A stretch of 64,000 nucleotides of DNA from Pseudomonas syringae (GCF_021606685.1 NZ_WKCB01000012.1:39177-103176); one strand, 5' to 3'; shown: positions 37,226-47,784, counted from the first letter of the stretch. The notes: generated from the sequence alone by a model not told the origin. Numbers and translations are program-made.

Positions 37226-38005
37226 ATGAGCAACATGAACCACGAGCGTGTCCTCAGTGTTCATCACTGGAACGACACTCTGTTCAGCTTCAAGTGCACC
37301 CGCGATCCGGGCCTGCGCTTCGAGAACGGTCAGTTCGTGATGATCGGCCTGCAACAGCCTAACGGCCGCCCGCTCATGCGCGCTTACTCCATTGCCAGCC
37401 CGAACTGGGAAGAGCATCTGGAGTTCTTCAGCATCAAGGTGCCCGATGGCCCGCTGACTTCCCAATTGCAGCACTTGAAGGAAGGCGACGAGATCATCAT
37501 CAGCAAAAAACCGACAGGCACCCTGGTGCTTGACGATTTGAAGCCGGGCAAGCATCTGTACCTGCTCAGCACCGGTACTGGCCTTGCTCCATTCATGAGC
37601 GTGATCCAGGACCCGGAAACCTACGAGCGTTTCGAAAAAGTGATCCTGTGCCACGGCGTGCGTTACGTCAACGAAGTCGCTTACCGCGAATTCATCACCG
37701 AGCACCTGCCGCAGAACGAATTCTTCGGCGAGGCGCTGCGTGACAAGTTGATCTACTACCCAACCGTGACCCGCGAGCCGTTCGAAAACGAAGGCCGCCT
37801 GACCGACCTGATGCGCAGCGGCAAGCTGTTCAGCGACATCGGCCTGCCGCCGATCAACCCCGAGGACGACCGCGCCATGCTGTGCGGCAGCCCGAGCATG
37901 TTGGACGAAACCAGCGAAGTGTTGAACAGCTTCGGTCTGAAAGTTTCGCCTCGTATGCGTGAGCCGGGTGATTACTTGATCGAGCGTGCGTTCGTCGAGA
38001 AGTAA
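37226..38005 (+). CDS. fpr: Ferredoxin-NADP(+) reductase, FprA type
   Basis: A 259-residue FAD enzyme exchanging electrons between NADPH and ferredoxins, including Bfd for iron release from bacterioferritin. FAD motif RAYSIAS, the NADPH-binding STGTGLAPFMS and CGSPSML, and a C-terminal VEK end typical of Pseudomonas FprA. Start at 37226 follows AGGAG. Confidence 0.95.
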   Translation: MSNMNHERVLSVHHWNDTLFSFKCTRDPGLRFENGQFVMIGLQQPNGRPLMRAYSIASPNWEEHLEFFSIKVPDGPLTSQLQHLKEGDEIIISKKPTGTLVLDDLKPGKHLYLLSTGTGLAPFMSVIQDPETYERFEKVILCHGVRYVNEVAYREFITEHLPQNEFFGEALRDKLIYYPTVTREPFENEGRLTDLMRSGKLFSDIGLPPINPEDDRAMLCGSPSMLDETSEVLNSFGLKVSPRMREPGDYLIERAFVEK

Positions 38006-38044
38006 GACAGTCTGGCCATGTGCTGACTTTGCAACACAGTAGAT

Positions 38045-38144
38045 CCAAATGTGGGAGGGGGCTTGCTCCCGATAGCGGTTGTACATTCAACATCTCTGTT
38101 GACTGACACACTGCAATCGGGAGCAAGCCCCCTCCCACATTTGG
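38045..38144. repeat. REPIN, GGGGGCTTGCTCCC type
   Basis: Inverted REP pair CCAAATGTGGGAGGGGGCTT ... and its complement, ~45-base inner spacer, between the convergent fpr and trmO genes. Confidence 0.9.
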
Positions 38145-38152
38145 TTTGCGGT

Positions 38153-38848
38153 TTATCCCGCCGGAACCACTTCCAGCACACAAATCATCCCGGCCTCGGG
38201 ATAGTGCCAACGCACATCCACATCCCAGAACTGCGCACCGTATTCGCGTTCAGGCCCCGGCGTCTGATACGCCGGCCGTGGGTCCTGTGCCAGGCACTGA
38301 TCAATCAACGCTACCAACGGCTCGCCAAGGCGCTGAGCATGGCCTTGTGCCTGTTGCAGCGCAGTCTTGAGCCACTGCACCGGAATCAGCTGCGGCGCGC
38401 CACTGGCGATGCTGTTGGTGGCCGTGTCGATAATGTCGGCATACGGCACGTACGGCTTGATATCCAACACCGGTGTGCCATCGAGCAGATCAATCCCGGA
38501 TATCCACAGCCGGCCCGGCTCTACCTTGTCCAGCTTCACTACTGACTGGCCGATGCCGTTGGGCCGGTGGGTCGCGCGGGTGGCAAATACGCCCATGGAC
38601 GCGTTGCCGCCCAGGCGGGGCGGGCGCACTTTCAGGCGGGGCTTGTCTTCCAGCGCCTGATGGAACAGAAACAACAGCCACACATGGCTGACCTGTTCCA
38701 GACCCTGCACCGCCTCACCCCCGTCGAACGGCGCCACCAACTCCAGCACGCCGCGGGCGGCGGGCGCCAGTTGCGGTTGGCGTGGGATGGCGAACTTCTC
38801 CTTGAAGCAGGAGCGCACGAAGCCGACGGGGGAGACGTTGTAGCTCAT
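38153..38848 (-). CDS. trmO: tRNA (N6-threonylcarbamoyladenosine(37)-N6)-methyltransferase TrmO
   Basis: A 231-residue UPF0066/TsaA-type enzyme that methylates t6A37 in tRNA(Thr). SCFKEKFAIPRQP near the N-terminus, FATRATHRPNGIG (SAM-contacting) and LDIKPYVPYAD are family hallmarks. Same strand as the DUF1456 gene 3 bp upstream, so probably one transcript. Confidence 0.92.
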   Translation of the reverse strand: MSYNVSPVGFVRSCFKEKFAIPRQPQLAPAARGVLELVAPFDGGEAVQGLEQVSHVWLLFLFHQALEDKPRLKVRPPRLGGNASMGVFATRATHRPNGIGQSVVKLDKVEPGRLWISGIDLLDGTPVLDIKPYVPYADIIDTATNSIASGAPQLIPVQWLKTALQQAQGHAQRLGEPLVALIDQCLAQDPRPAYQTPGPEREYGAQFWDVDVRWHYPEAGMICVLEVVPAG

Positions 38849-38851
38849 GGC

Positions 38852-39322
38852 TTACGCGCGAACCCGCAGGGTCAGGCCCTTGAGGAAGTTGCGCAGCAAC
38901 TGGTCGCCACAGGTGCGGTAGTTGGTGTGGCCGAACTTGCGGAACAGCGCGCTCAGCTCAGGCTTGGACACCGGGAACTCGGCGGCCTTGAGGATGGCGT
39001 GCATGTCGTCTTCCTTGAGTTCGAAGGCCACGCGCAGCTTTTTCAGGATGATGTTGTTGGTCACCGGGGTTTCGATCGGCTGCGGCGGACGGCTTTCGTC
39101 CTTGCCGCGCTTGAAGATCACCAGGCCATCGAGGAAGTGCGCCATCACCTCGTCCGGGCAAAACACAAAACCTTCTTCCTCATCTTTCTTGAGGTAGGTC
39201 AGCAGGTCGTCCTTGGTCACGTCCATGCCACCGAGCTTGATGATCTCGACCATCTTGTTGTCGCTGATGTCGAGCATGTAGCGCACGCTGCGTAGTACGT
39301 CGTTGTGAATCATGGTGGGCAA
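38852..39322 (-). CDS. DUF1456 (YehS) family protein
   Basis: A 156-residue soluble protein made of two related ~70-residue halves: VLRSVRYMLDISDNKMVEII and ILKKLRVAFELKEDDMHAIL each begin one. This is the YehS/DUF1456 architecture; function unknown. It ends 3 bp before trmO and follows the pseudouridine-synthase-like gene on the same strand. Confidence 0.85.
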   Translation of the reverse strand: MPTMIHNDVLRSVRYMLDISDNKMVEIIKLGGMDVTKDDLLTYLKKDEEEGFVFCPDEVMAHFLDGLVIFKRGKDESRPPQPIETPVTNNIILKKLRVAFELKEDDMHAILKAAEFPVSKPELSALFRKFGHTNYRTCGDQLLRNFLKGLTLRVRA

Positions 39323-39380
39323 TCCTGGTATTCAACTGAGGACACCGCCCATCAGGCGGTGTCGAGAAAAGGGGAGCGGC

Positions 39381-40091
39381 TTAGAACTTCTCTTTGCCGG
39401 ACAGGTAACGCCATTGGCCCACGGGCACCTTGCCGATGGACACGCCGCCGATGCGGATGCGGCGGATGGCGATGACTTTCAAGCCGACCGCTTCGCAGAA
39501 CAGCGCGATCACACCTGGCTGCGGGTTTTTCATCGCAAAGCGCAGGCGGTTTTCGTTCTGCCAGCTGGCTTTGACCGCCGGCAGCTCTTTGCCTTTGTAG
39601 GTCAGGCCGTGGTTCAGGCGGTTAAGGCCATGGGCAACCATGTCGCCTTCGACCTCCACCACGTATTCCTGCTCGATCTTGGCGGCATCGGCCGTCAACT
39701 TGCGCAGGATTTTCCAATCCTGAGTGAACACCAACAGGCCGCTGGCCTTGGCTTGCAGGTCGGCGCTGGCGGTCAGGCGCAGGAAATGGCCCTTGAGCGG
39801 GCGCTTGCCGAAGCGGTGTTCTTCAGACAGCGTTTCGGCGCTGATCGAGGCCATCGCTGTCTCGGCGTCCACGCCAGCGGGGGCGTGCAGCAGGATGGTC
39901 ACCGGCTCCGGTGCGGTGGCCTTGGCCTCGGGGTCGAGTTCGACCTTTTGGGTGGTGACCTTGAACTGCGGCTCGTCGATCACTTCACCGTCCACCGAGA
40001 CCCAGCCGCCTTCGATAAACAGCTCAGCCTCCCGACGGGAGCAACCGACCAGTTCGATAAGGCGTTTGGAGAGGCGTATGGGGTCAGTCAT
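39381..40091 (-). CDS. RsuA/RluF-type pseudouridine synthase homologue, catalytic Asp apparently missing
   Basis: A 236-residue protein with an S4 RNA-binding domain (1-50, RLSKRLIELVGCSRREAELFI) and an RsuA-type synthase fold. Active enzymes read G-R-L-D-x4-G-L-L; here the aligned stretch is A-D-L-Q at 110-113 before SGLL at 117-120, so Gln113 is where the invariant catalytic Asp is expected. The downstream KIEQEYVVEV and the C-terminal RIRIGG motifs are kept. It may be an RNA-binding protein without synthase activity. Confidence 0.75.
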   Translation of the reverse strand: MTDPIRLSKRLIELVGCSRREAELFIEGGWVSVDGEVIDEPQFKVTTQKVELDPEAKATAPEPVTILLHAPAGVDAETAMASISAETLSEEHRFGKRPLKGHFLRLTASADLQAKASGLLVFTQDWKILRKLTADAAKIEQEYVVEVEGDMVAHGLNRLNHGLTYKGKELPAVKASWQNENRLRFAMKNPQPGVIALFCEAVGLKVIAIRRIRIGGVSIGKVPVGQWRYLSGKEKF

Positions 40092-40195
40092 GACAAGGGC
40101 CGTAACAAAAGGGGGCGGCTATTGTACCTGCCTGGCGCCGGTTAATCCCGGCTCCATTTCAGTGCCGTAGCTTTATCGGTAGGTACAGGGTTCAA

Positions 40196-40285
40196 AATGT
40201 GGGAGCGGGCTTGCTCGCGAAAGCGATAGACCAGGCAGCCCATCAGGTGGCTGACACACCGCCTTCGCGAGCAAGCGCCATATTT
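40196..40285. repeat. REPIN, GCGGGCTTGCTCGC type, right arm shortened
   Basis: Left arm AATGTGGGAGCGGGCTTGCT is complete. The right arm reads CGCGAGCAAGCGCCATAT and has lost the GGGAG/CTCCC part. Between the pseudouridine-synthase-like gene and the GNAT gene. Confidence 0.85.
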
Positions 40286-40297
40286 GTTCGGTGTGTG

Positions 40298-40765
40298 TCA
40301 GCCACTGCGCAGATGCTGTTGGCGCACCCGCAGATGCAATAACGGGTACGGCTGGCCCAGGCCATCATGCTCGGTGCGCCCGATCACCTCGAAGCCTTGC
40401 TTGAAGTAAAAGCCCAGCGCCTGCGGATTCTGTTCGTTGACGTCCAGCGCGTCGGCGTTCATGTGTTCGATCGCATACCCAAGCAATTGGCGGCCCAGGC
40501 CCTGGCCGCGGTGCTGCGGGTCGATGAACAGCATCTCGACCTTGCCCGCCGCGACCCCGGCAAAGCCGGTGATACGTTGGCGCGCATCCTTGGTGCAGAT
40601 CAGCATCACGGCATCCAGGTAGCGGGTCAGCACCAGATTTTTCAGCAGCACAATGTAACTGTCCGGCAGAAAATCATGCGTGGCGCGTACCGAAGCCTCC
40701 CAGATTCGCGCCAGTTCGGCGTAGTCGCTGGTTTTAGGTGTGTGGATGACCGAATGCTGACGCAT
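40298..40765 (-). CDS. GNAT-family N-acetyltransferase
   Basis: A 155-residue acetyltransferase. Acetyl-CoA motif A is VEMLFIDPQHRGQGLGRQLL (Q/R-x2-G-x-G/A), followed by LDVNEQNPQALGFYFKQGF. Related to the YjaB group; substrate not deducible. The start at 40765 was taken since the 22 residues of a longer frame overlap the rimO terminator. Confidence 0.85.
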   Translation of the reverse strand: MRQHSVIHTPKTSDYAELARIWEASVRATHDFLPDSYIVLLKNLVLTRYLDAVMLICTKDARQRITGFAGVAAGKVEMLFIDPQHRGQGLGRQLLGYAIEHMNADALDVNEQNPQALGFYFKQGFEVIGRTEHDGLGQPYPLLHLRVRQQHLRSG

Positions 40766-40816
40766 GCCCGCTGCCCCTTGCCGATGATTGGCGTCGATGA
40801 GCAAAACGATAGACCT

Positions 40817-40856
40817 AAAAAAGCCCCGCATCTTGTCCAGAAGCAGGGCTTTTTCA
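40817..40856 (-). terminator. Terminator after rimO
   Basis: Stem AGCCCCGC/GCAGGGCT with T-run on the minus strand, 15 bp after the rimO stop; an A/T-rich flank on both sides. Confidence 0.8.
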
Positions 40857-40870
40857 AATTTTTACACCGA

Positions 40871-42211
40871 TCAGTCGCGCTTTTCAGCCCACAGGTCGTA
40901 TTCGTCGGCGTCGGTCACGGTGCACCAGACCTTGTCGCCCGGCTTCAAGCCGCTGGCATCGTCGATAAACACGTTACCGTCGATTTCCGGCGCATCGAAG
41001 AAGCAACGGCCGACCGCGCCTTGCTCGTCGACTTCGTCGATCAGCACTTCGATTTCCTTGCCGATGCGCAGTTGCAGGCGCGCCGAGCTGATCGCCTGCT
41101 GGTGCGCCATGAAACGCTCCCAACGGTCCTGCTTGACGTCGTCCGGCACTACGGCCAGGTCCAGCAGGTTGGCCGGAGCACCTTCCACCGGCGAGTACTG
41201 GAAGCAACCCACGCGGTCCAGCTGCGCTTCGGTCAGCCAGTCCAGCAGGTACTGGAAGTCTTCTTCGGTTTCGCCAGGGAAGCCGACGATGAACGTGGAG
41301 CGGATGATCAGCTCGGGGCAGATCTCGCGCCAGTTCTTGATGCGCGCCAGGGTCTTGTCTTCGAAGGCCGGGCGTTTCATGGCCTTGAGCACTTTTGGGC
41401 TGGCGTGCTGGAACGGGATGTCCAGGTACGGCAGGATCTTGCCGGCGGCCATCAGCGGGATCAGCTCGTCCACGTGCGGGTACGGGTAAACGTAGTGCAG
41501 GCGCACCCACACACCCAGGCTGCTGAGGGCTTCGCACAGCTCGGTCATGCGGGTTTTCACCGGCGCGCCGTTCCAGAAACCGGTGCGGTATTTCACGTCG
41601 ACGCCGTAGGCGCTGGTGTCCTGGGAGATCACCAACAGCTCTTTGACGCCGGATTTGACCAGGCGCTGGGCCTCGTCCAGTACGTCACCGACCGGGCGGC
41701 TGACGAGTTTGCCGCGCATCGACGGGATGATGCAGAAGCTGCAGCTGTGGTTGCAGCCTTCGGAAATCTTCAGGTAGGCATAGTGGCGCGGGGTCAGCTT
41801 GATGCCTTGCGGCGGCACCAGGTCGATCAGCGGGTTGTGGTCCTGACGCGGCGGCACTACCTCGTGCACGGCGTTGACCACCTGCTCGTACTGCTGCGGG
41901 CCGGTCACGGCCAGCACGCTTGGGTGCACGTTGCGGATATTGCCTTCTTCCACGCCCATGCAGCCGGTCACGATGACCTTGCCGTTTTCCTTGATGGCTT
42001 CGCCGATCACTTCCAGCGACTCCGCCTTGGCCGAGTCGATGAAGCCGCAGGTGTTGACCACCACCACGTCGGCGTCCTGGTAGGTGGACACCACGTCATA
42101 ACCTTCCATGCGCAGTTGGGTCAGGATGCGTTCGGAGTCGACCAGGGCCTTTGGGCAACCCAGGGAAACAAAGCCAACCTTGGGGTTGGCCTTTGCGATG
42201 GTGGTGGACAT
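40871..42211 (-). CDS. rimO: Ribosomal protein uS12 methylthiotransferase RimO
   Basis: A 446-residue radical-SAM enzyme that methylthiolates Asp88 of ribosomal protein S12. N-terminal MTTase domain with its three cluster cysteines (SLGCPKA, NTCGF, TGCMG), radical-SAM motif CNHSCSFC (C-x3-C-x2-C) and C-terminal TRAM domain. ATG at 42211 follows GAGG; a longer frame adds 13 non-conserved residues. Confidence 0.96.
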   Translation of the reverse strand: MSTTIAKANPKVGFVSLGCPKALVDSERILTQLRMEGYDVVSTYQDADVVVVNTCGFIDSAKAESLEVIGEAIKENGKVIVTGCMGVEEGNIRNVHPSVLAVTGPQQYEQVVNAVHEVVPPRQDHNPLIDLVPPQGIKLTPRHYAYLKISEGCNHSCSFCIIPSMRGKLVSRPVGDVLDEAQRLVKSGVKELLVISQDTSAYGVDVKYRTGFWNGAPVKTRMTELCEALSSLGVWVRLHYVYPYPHVDELIPLMAAGKILPYLDIPFQHASPKVLKAMKRPAFEDKTLARIKNWREICPELIIRSTFIVGFPGETEEDFQYLLDWLTEAQLDRVGCFQYSPVEGAPANLLDLAVVPDDVKQDRWERFMAHQQAISSARLQLRIGKEIEVLIDEVDEQGAVGRCFFDAPEIDGNVFIDDASGLKPGDKVWCTVTDADEYDLWAEKRD

Positions 42212-42500
42212 GTCTAACCTCGGTATTGAATGACGCCGCCAGTCGGGCACGACAGGGCTGCGGACGGGCGCTTGGTGCGCCTCTGATCAAAAAGTGCGCA
42301 ATTCTAGCGACGGGCAACGCACTTGACCAGCTTTATGCAGGGAAATGCGACGAGTGCTGCGCTATGCTTCGCGCCGTTGCGCACGGGTAAAACTCCTGGG
42401 TCAATAAAACGTCTGTTACGAGAAGTAAAACAGCGCATGCTAGGGTCAGCTTAGACGCGTTGTTTATAAAAGACCGCAGGTCAAAGGGCAGGAGTGGTTG

Positions 42501-44402
42501 ATGGGTCACGCGAGTAGTCAGGCAGCAGGTGCCGAGCAGTCAAACGCCAAGCCGATTGGCATGCTGGTGGCAGCGGTCGGGGTGGTGTATGGCGATATCG
42601 GCACCAGCCCGCTCTACACCCTTAAAGAGGTGTTCAACGGCGGTTATGGGGTGCAGGTCAACCATGACGGGGTATTGGGGATCCTGGCGCTGATCTTCTG
42701 GTCGCTGATCTGGGTGGTATCGATCAAATACATGCTGTTCGTACTGCGCGCCGACAACCAGGGCGAAGGCGGCATCATGGCCCTCACGGCGCTGGCGCGA
42801 CGCGCGGCGGGTGAGCGCAGGAAGCTGCGCAGTTTTCTGGTGGTGTGCGGCCTGTGTGGCGCGGCGCTGTTCTATGGCGACAGTATGATCACGCCGGCGA
42901 TTTCCGTGTTGTCGGCGGTGGAAGGCCTGGAACTGGCCTTCGACGGCCTGGAAAAATGGGTGGTGCCCATCGCCCTGGTGGTGCTGGTGGCGCTGTTCCT
43001 GATCCAGAAACACGGCACCGATCGCATCGGCAAGCTGTTCGGGCCGGTGATGGTCACCTGGTTCCTGGTGTTGGGCGGCCTCGGTGTGTATGGCATCACC
43101 CTGCACCCTGAAGTGCTCCAGGCGATGAACCCGATGTGGGCCGTGCGCTTCTTCGAGGCGCACCCCGGCATTGGCGTGGCCATCCTGGGCGCGGTGGTGC
43201 TGGCGTTGACCGGAGCCGAGGCGCTGTATGCCGACATGGGTCACTTCGGCCGCAAACCCATCGCGCGTGCCTGGTTCATCCTGGTGCTGCCGGCGCTGGT
43301 GCTCAACTATTTCGGCCAGGGCGCCATGCTGCTGGGCGACCCGGAAGCCGCGCGCAACCCGTTCTACCTGCTGGCGCCGAGCTGGGCGCTGATCCCCCTG
43401 GTAGTGTTGTCGACCCTGGCCACGGTGATTGCCTCCCAGGCGGTGATTTCCGGGGCGTTCTCGTTGACGCGCCAGGCGATCCAGTTGGGTTATATCCCGC
43501 GCATGCACATTCAGCACACCTCCAGCGCCGAACAGGGCCAGATCTACATTGGCGCGGTGAACTGGTCGCTGATGGTCGGTGTGATCCTGCTGGTGCTGGG
43601 CTTCGAGTCCTCCAATGCCCTGGCGTCGGCCTACGGCGTGGCGGTGACCGGGACCATGCTGATGACCACTATCCTGGTGTCGGCCGTGATGCTGCTGCTG
43701 TGGAAGTGGCCACCGGTGCTGGCCGTGCCGGTGCTGGTCTGCTGCTTGTTGGTAGACGGCCTGTACTTTGCGGCCAACGTGCCCAAGATCATCCAGGGTG
43801 GTGCCTTCCCGGTATTGGCGGGGATCGTGCTGTTTGTGTTGATGACCACCTGGAAACGCGGCAAGCAATTGCTGGTGGAGCGCCTCGACGAAGGCGGTCT
43901 GCCGCTGCCGATCTTTATCAGCAGTATCCGCGTGCAGCCGCCCCATCGCGTGCAGGGCACCGCGGTGTTCCTCACTGCTCGCCCGGACGCTGTGCCTCAT
44001 GCGTTGTTGCACAACCTGCTGCATAACCAGGTGCTGCATGAGCAAGTGGTGCTGCTGACGGTGGTGTACGAAGACATCCCGCGTGTGCCGGCTGCGCGGC
44101 GTTTTGAGGTGGATTCCTACGGAGAAGGGTTCTTCCGGGTGATCCTGCACTTCGGCTTTACCGACGAGCCGGACGTGCCTGAGGCGTTGAAGTTGTGCCA
44201 CCTGGATGACCTGGATTTCAGCCCGATGCGCACCACGTATTTCCTCAGCCGTGAAACCGTGATCGCCTCGCGCATCAAGGGCATGGCCCGTTGGCGCGAG
44301 GCCTTGTTCGCCTTCATGTTGAAGAATGCCAACGGTAACCTGCGCTTCTTCAAGCTCCCGGTAAACCGGGTGATCGAGCTGGGTACCCAGGTCGAAATGT
44401 AA
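42501..44402 (+). CDS. kup: Low-affinity potassium transporter Kup
   Basis: A 633-residue H+/K+ symporter with about 12 membrane helices in the first 430 residues, the signature [15 protein letters not shown] at the N-terminus and a cytoplasmic C-terminal domain. The ATG at 42501 is preceded by GGAG. A 290-bp region separates it from the divergent rimO. Confidence 0.95.
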   Translation: MGHASSQAAGAEQSNAKPIGMLVAAVGVVYGDIGTSPLYTLKEVFNGGYGVQVNHDGVLGILALIFWSLIWVVSIKYMLFVLRADNQGEGGIMALTALARRAAGERRKLRSFLVVCGLCGAALFYGDSMITPAISVLSAVEGLELAFDGLEKWVVPIALVVLVALFLIQKHGTDRIGKLFGPVMVTWFLVLGGLGVYGITLHPEVLQAMNPMWAVRFFEAHPGIGVAILGAVVLALTGAEALYADMGHFGRKPIARAWFILVLPALVLNYFGQGAMLLGDPEAARNPFYLLAPSWALIPLVVLSTLATVIASQAVISGAFSLTRQAIQLGYIPRMHIQHTSSAEQGQIYIGAVNWSLMVGVILLVLGFESSNALASAYGVAVTGTMLMTTILVSAVMLLLWKWPPVLAVPVLVCCLLVDGLYFAANVPKIIQGGAFPVLAGIVLFVLMTTWKRGKQLLVERLDEGGLPLPIFISSIRVQPPHRVQGTAVFLTARPDAVPHALLHNLLHNQVLHEQVVLLTVVYEDIPRVPAARRFEVDSYGEGFFRVILHFGFTDEPDVPEALKLCHLDDLDFSPMRTTYFLSRETVIASRIKGMARWREALFAFMLKNANGNLRFFKLPVNRVIELGTQVEM

Positions 44403-44528
44403 ACCTGTGCAGCACGGGGGCCGGCAATCGGCTCCCGCTTTGCTTCTGAACCCTGTGCAATCGGTTGTTGTCGACTAGGCTCTAAGCACTGTTTGAATAG
44501 TGCCCACAGAACCCAGAAGAGGTGCGCC

Positions 44529-45635
44529 ATGAGTCAGCTGCTCGAACCCTATACCCTGCGCCAATTGACCCTGCTCAACCGCATTGCGGTGTCGCCGATG
44601 TGCCAATACTCCAGTGTCGATGGCCTGGCCAATGACTGGCACCTCGTCCACCTCGGCAGCCGTGCAGTCGGCGGCGCCGGCCTGATTTTCACTGAAGCCA
44701 CCGCCGTGACTGCCGATGGCCGCATCACTGCCGAAGACCTGGGGCTGTGGAACGACGAACAGATCGAACCGCTGCAACGCATCACCCGGTTCATTGCCGC
44801 CCAAGGCGCGGTGGCGGGCATCCAATTGGCCCACGCCGGGCGCAAGGCCAGCACCCATCGCCCGTGGATCGGCAAGCACGGCAGCGTCAAGCCAGAAGAC
44901 GGCGGCTGGGTGCCGGTAGGGCCGTCGCCGATTGCCTTTGACCCGCAGCACACCCAACCCCGGCAGTTGGACGAAGGGCAGATCCAACAGGTGATCGCCG
45001 ACTTTGTCGCCGCCGCCAAGCGCGCACTCACCGCCGGTTTTGAAGTGGTGGAAGTTCATGCGGCCCACGGTTACCTGCTGCATCAATTCCTCTCGCCGAT
45101 CAGCAATCAGCGCCAGGACCAGTACGGCGGCTCGTTTGAAAACCGTATCCGTCTGGTGCTGCAAGTGACCGAGGCAGTGCGCGAAGTCTGGCCCCAGGAG
45201 CTGCCGCTGTTTGTGCGGGTGTCGGCCACCGACTGGGTGGAAGACGGCTGGAACCCCGATGAAACCGTGGAACTGGCGCGCCGCCTCAAAAGCCTGGGCG
45301 TGGACCTGATCGACGTGTCCTCCGGCGGCACCGCCGCCAATGCCGAGATCCCCACCGGGCCCGGCTACCAAACGCGTTTCGCCGAACGGGTGCGTAAGGA
45401 ATCGGGTATCGCCACCGGCACCGTCGGCATGATCACCGAACCGGCCCAGGCCGAGCACATCCTGCGCACCTGCCAGGCCGATATCATCTTCCTGGCCCGC
45501 GAGCTGCTGCGCGACCCGTACTGGCCGCTGCATGCCGACGACGACCTGGGCGGGCGCAAGGCGACCTGGCCGGCGCAGTACCAACGCGCGACCCATCGGG
45601 ATCAGCCGATTCATGAGTCTGACCTGAGGGATTGA
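44529..45635 (+). CDS. NADH:flavin oxidoreductase, old yellow enzyme family (YqjM/XenA-like)
   Basis: A 368-residue TIM-barrel flavoprotein that reduces activated C=C bonds or nitro compounds. Cys25 in SPMCQYSS tunes the FMN, the HAAHGYLLHQFLSP loop binds substrate, and the C-terminal FLARELLRDPYWP ends in an active-site-adjacent Arg/Trp region as in the thermophilic-like OYE class. The natural substrate is unknown. Confidence 0.88.
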   Translation: MSQLLEPYTLRQLTLLNRIAVSPMCQYSSVDGLANDWHLVHLGSRAVGGAGLIFTEATAVTADGRITAEDLGLWNDEQIEPLQRITRFIAAQGAVAGIQLAHAGRKASTHRPWIGKHGSVKPEDGGWVPVGPSPIAFDPQHTQPRQLDEGQIQQVIADFVAAAKRALTAGFEVVEVHAAHGYLLHQFLSPISNQRQDQYGGSFENRIRLVLQVTEAVREVWPQELPLFVRVSATDWVEDGWNPDETVELARRLKSLGVDLIDVSSGGTAANAEIPTGPGYQTRFAERVRKESGIATGTVGMITEPAQAEHILRTCQADIIFLARELLRDPYWPLHADDDLGGRKATWPAQYQRATHRDQPIHESDLRD

Positions 45636-45655
45636 TCTGCCGTGTGCTCCAGCGA

Positions 45656-45683
45656 AACCCACCCTGAACCGGTGGGTTTTTTC
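45656..45683 (+). terminator. Terminator after the OYE-family gene
   Basis: Stem AACCCACC/GGTGGGTT, 7-base loop, T-run. Confidence 0.85.
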
Positions 45684-45905
45684 TTGGGCGAGTCGTGAGA
45701 AATGCCTGTAGGTATTTGTTACCCAAGCGTTTTTTTAAGTGAATACTCTAAAAAAATCCCACGCGTGATGAGATTGTTTCTACGCTTAGGGTAAGTCTGA
45801 CGACTGGCCCAGGCAGTCAGTCTTTTTGCCCACGCAGGCATTGCGCTTCATGGGATGCGGGGATGGGCGCCAGGAGTTTTTGATCGTTATCAGGAGAAGC
45901 AGTCC

Positions 45906-46091
45906 ATGGCCAAGTCTTACGGTGTTGCGGGTGCAGTGGCGTCGTTTCTGTCGCGCAGAGGGTTCTTGCGCGCCAGCAGGTTGAGTTCGGATGAAGCCGA
46001 ATTGCTCGCGCAGTATCGCGCCCTGACCGAGAGTGACCAGGTGGCGATGCGGTATCTGATAGGGGCGATGAAAAGTGTGTCGCGGTTCTAG
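45906..46091 (+). CDS. Small hypothetical protein, 61 residues
   Basis: Not recognised. Ribosome site CAGGAG 10 bases before the ATG supports translation. The N-terminal third is small and basic (SFLSRRGFLRASRL) and the rest is a predicted helix pair (SDEAELLAQYRALTESDQ) ending in SVSRF. It stands alone between a long promoter-like stretch (45684-45905) and opgD, which converges on it. Confidence 0.55.
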   Translation: MAKSYGVAGAVASFLSRRGFLRASRLSSDEAELLAQYRALTESDQVAMRYLIGAMKSVSRF

Positions 46092-46108
46092 AATCGATGC
46101 AGAACAAA

Positions 46109-46135
46109 TGTGGGAGGGGCGGTGCCCCTCCCACA
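46109..46135. repeat. Single REP hairpin
   Basis: TGTGGGAGGGGC, loop GGT, GCCCCTCCCACA: a perfect 12-base stem. It lies between the convergent 61-residue ORF and opgD and could serve as a transcription stop for both. Confidence 0.85.
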
Positions 46136-46158
46136 CAAGCCTGCTACCCGATTGGCTA

Positions 46159-47784
46159 TCAGGTGTACTTACGCAGCTCCGGCGCTGGCGGGAAGTACTG
46201 ATACAACCAGGTTTCACTCAAGGTGCGGTCCTGGGTGCGGATGAACAGCCGCAGCTCTACGGGCTCAACGCTGTCGCTGGTCGGGTACCAGTCGAACAGG
46301 ATGCGGTAGCCCTTGATGTTGTCGAGCACCAGCACGCTGAAGTCTTTCACTTCACCGTGGGAGCAGGTCACAACCGGCTCGATCCCGGTGCCCGCTGGCA
46401 AGCGGTCCAGGCCACCGCCCTTGAAGTCCACGGCAAAGCGGCGCGCCCAGACCTCTGGGTAATGCTCGCCCGGTGCCCAACCTTCGGTGAAGCCGCCCAT
46501 GCCGGAGCGCGTCGCATCGACTTGCGCCAGCGGCGTGCTCACAGGCGGCAGGGCGCTCCAGTAGAGCTTGTAGCCATAGTTGAGCGAGTCGCCGGCGGCC
46601 ACGGGTTTTTTCGGGGTCCAGAAGGCCACGATGTTATCGAGGGTTTCGCCGGTGGTGGGGATCTCTAGCAGGTCGATCGAGCCTTCGCCCCAGGCGGTGG
46701 TCGGTTCTACCCACAGGCTCGGGCGCTTGCTGTACCAGTCGACGGTGTCCTGGTAGCTGGCGAATTCGTGGTCGGTCTGCACCAGACCGAAGCCTTTCGG
46801 GTCGGTGTCGGCAAACGCGTTGAACTGCAGCTTGGCCGGATTGTTCAACGGGCGGCAGATCCACTCGCCGTTGCCGCGCCACATCGCCAGGCGGTCCGAA
46901 TCGTGGATTTGCGGGTGGATGGTGTCGCACATGCGACGCTCGTGCGTGCCGCAGCTGAACATGCTGGTCATCGGCGCGATGCCGAGTTGCTCGATGGTGG
47001 TGCGCGCATTGATATTCGCGTCGATGGCCATCACCACTTGGTTGGCCTGGCAGTCGATATCGAAGCGGTAGGCGCCGGTGGCGCTCGGCGAGTCGAGCAG
47101 GGCGTAGACCACAAAGCGGGTGGCGTTCTTGTCCGGGGTTTCGAACCAGAACTGCGTGAAATCGGGGAACTCTTCGCGTTTCTTCGCGTAGGTGTCAATC
47201 GCCAGGCCACGTGCGGAAAGGCCGTATTGGCCGGTGGAATCCACCGCGCGGAAGTAGCTGGCACCGAGAAACGACAGCACGTCATGGCGATCCAGTTCCG
47301 GCGCCTTGAACAGTTTGAAACCGGAGAAACCCAGGTCGCCGGTCAGTTGCTTGGTGTCGACCGTGGTTTTTTCATAGTTGAACAGCGAAGGGCGGAAGTG
47401 CACTTCGCGGGCCTCACGGGTCTTGGGGTCGACGCTGTGCATGCGCACCGGCGTCTTGAAACCCATGCCGACGTGGAAGAACTGCACGTCGAGCTGGCCG
47501 TTCAGTTCCTTCCACAGCGAATGGTTGCCGTCGTAGCCGATGGCGTTGAAATTCTGTGGTGTCATGGTCGCCAGCGTGGGCGGCAGCACCTGTTTGGTGT
47601 CTTTGTACGCGGTCCCGGCGAGCTGCTTGGCTTGGGCCTTGAGCGTTTCGAAGTCGAACGCCACGGCCTTCCCGTCGGCGGCACGGTTGCCGGCCCAAGC
47701 CTGCGCGGCGAGCAGGCCGCTGGCCGATAAACCGGTGTAAGCCGCAATGGCCATGGACGCTTTGAGCAAATTCCTGCGGTGCAT
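46159..47784 (-). CDS. opgD: Periplasmic glucan biosynthesis protein OpgD (MdoD)
   Basis: A 541-residue protein with a Tat-type signal ([20 protein letters not shown]) and the OpgG/OpgD beta-sandwich sequence throughout (e.g. [31 protein letters not shown]). It shapes the osmoregulated periplasmic glucan backbone. Single gene; its upstream gap 47785-48121 contains its promoter and a REPIN. Confidence 0.95.
   Translation of the reverse strand: MHRRNLLKASMAIAAYTGLSASGLLAAQAWAGNRAADGKAVAFDFETLKAQAKQLAGTAYKDTKQVLPPTLATMTPQNFNAIGYDGNHSLWKELNGQLDVQFFHVGMGFKTPVRMHSVDPKTREAREVHFRPSLFNYEKTTVDTKQLTGDLGFSGFKLFKAPELDRHDVLSFLGASYFRAVDSTGQYGLSARGLAIDTYAKKREEFPDFTQFWFETPDKNATRFVVYALLDSPSATGAYRFDIDCQANQVVMAIDANINARTTIEQLGIAPMTSMFSCGTHERRMCDTIHPQIHDSDRLAMWRGNGEWICRPLNNPAKLQFNAFADTDPKGFGLVQTDHEFASYQDTVDWYSKRPSLWVEPTTAWGEGSIDLLEIPTTGETLDNIVAFWTPKKPVAAGDSLNYGYKLYWSALPPVSTPLAQVDATRSGMGGFTEGWAPGEHYPEVWARRFAVDFKGGGLDRLPAGTGIEPVVTCSHGEVKDFSVLVLDNIKGYRILFDWYPTSDSVEPVELRLFIRTQDRTLSETWLYQYFPPAPELRKYT

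Noticed and set aside
40367..42217. 616-codon open frame antisense to rimO
   Set aside because: Mirror of the rimO codon pattern; His/Val/Gln-rich product with no family features.
42540..44201. 553-codon open frame antisense to kup
   Set aside because: Lies wholly within kup; His/Gln-rich translation typical of a reverse-complement shadow.
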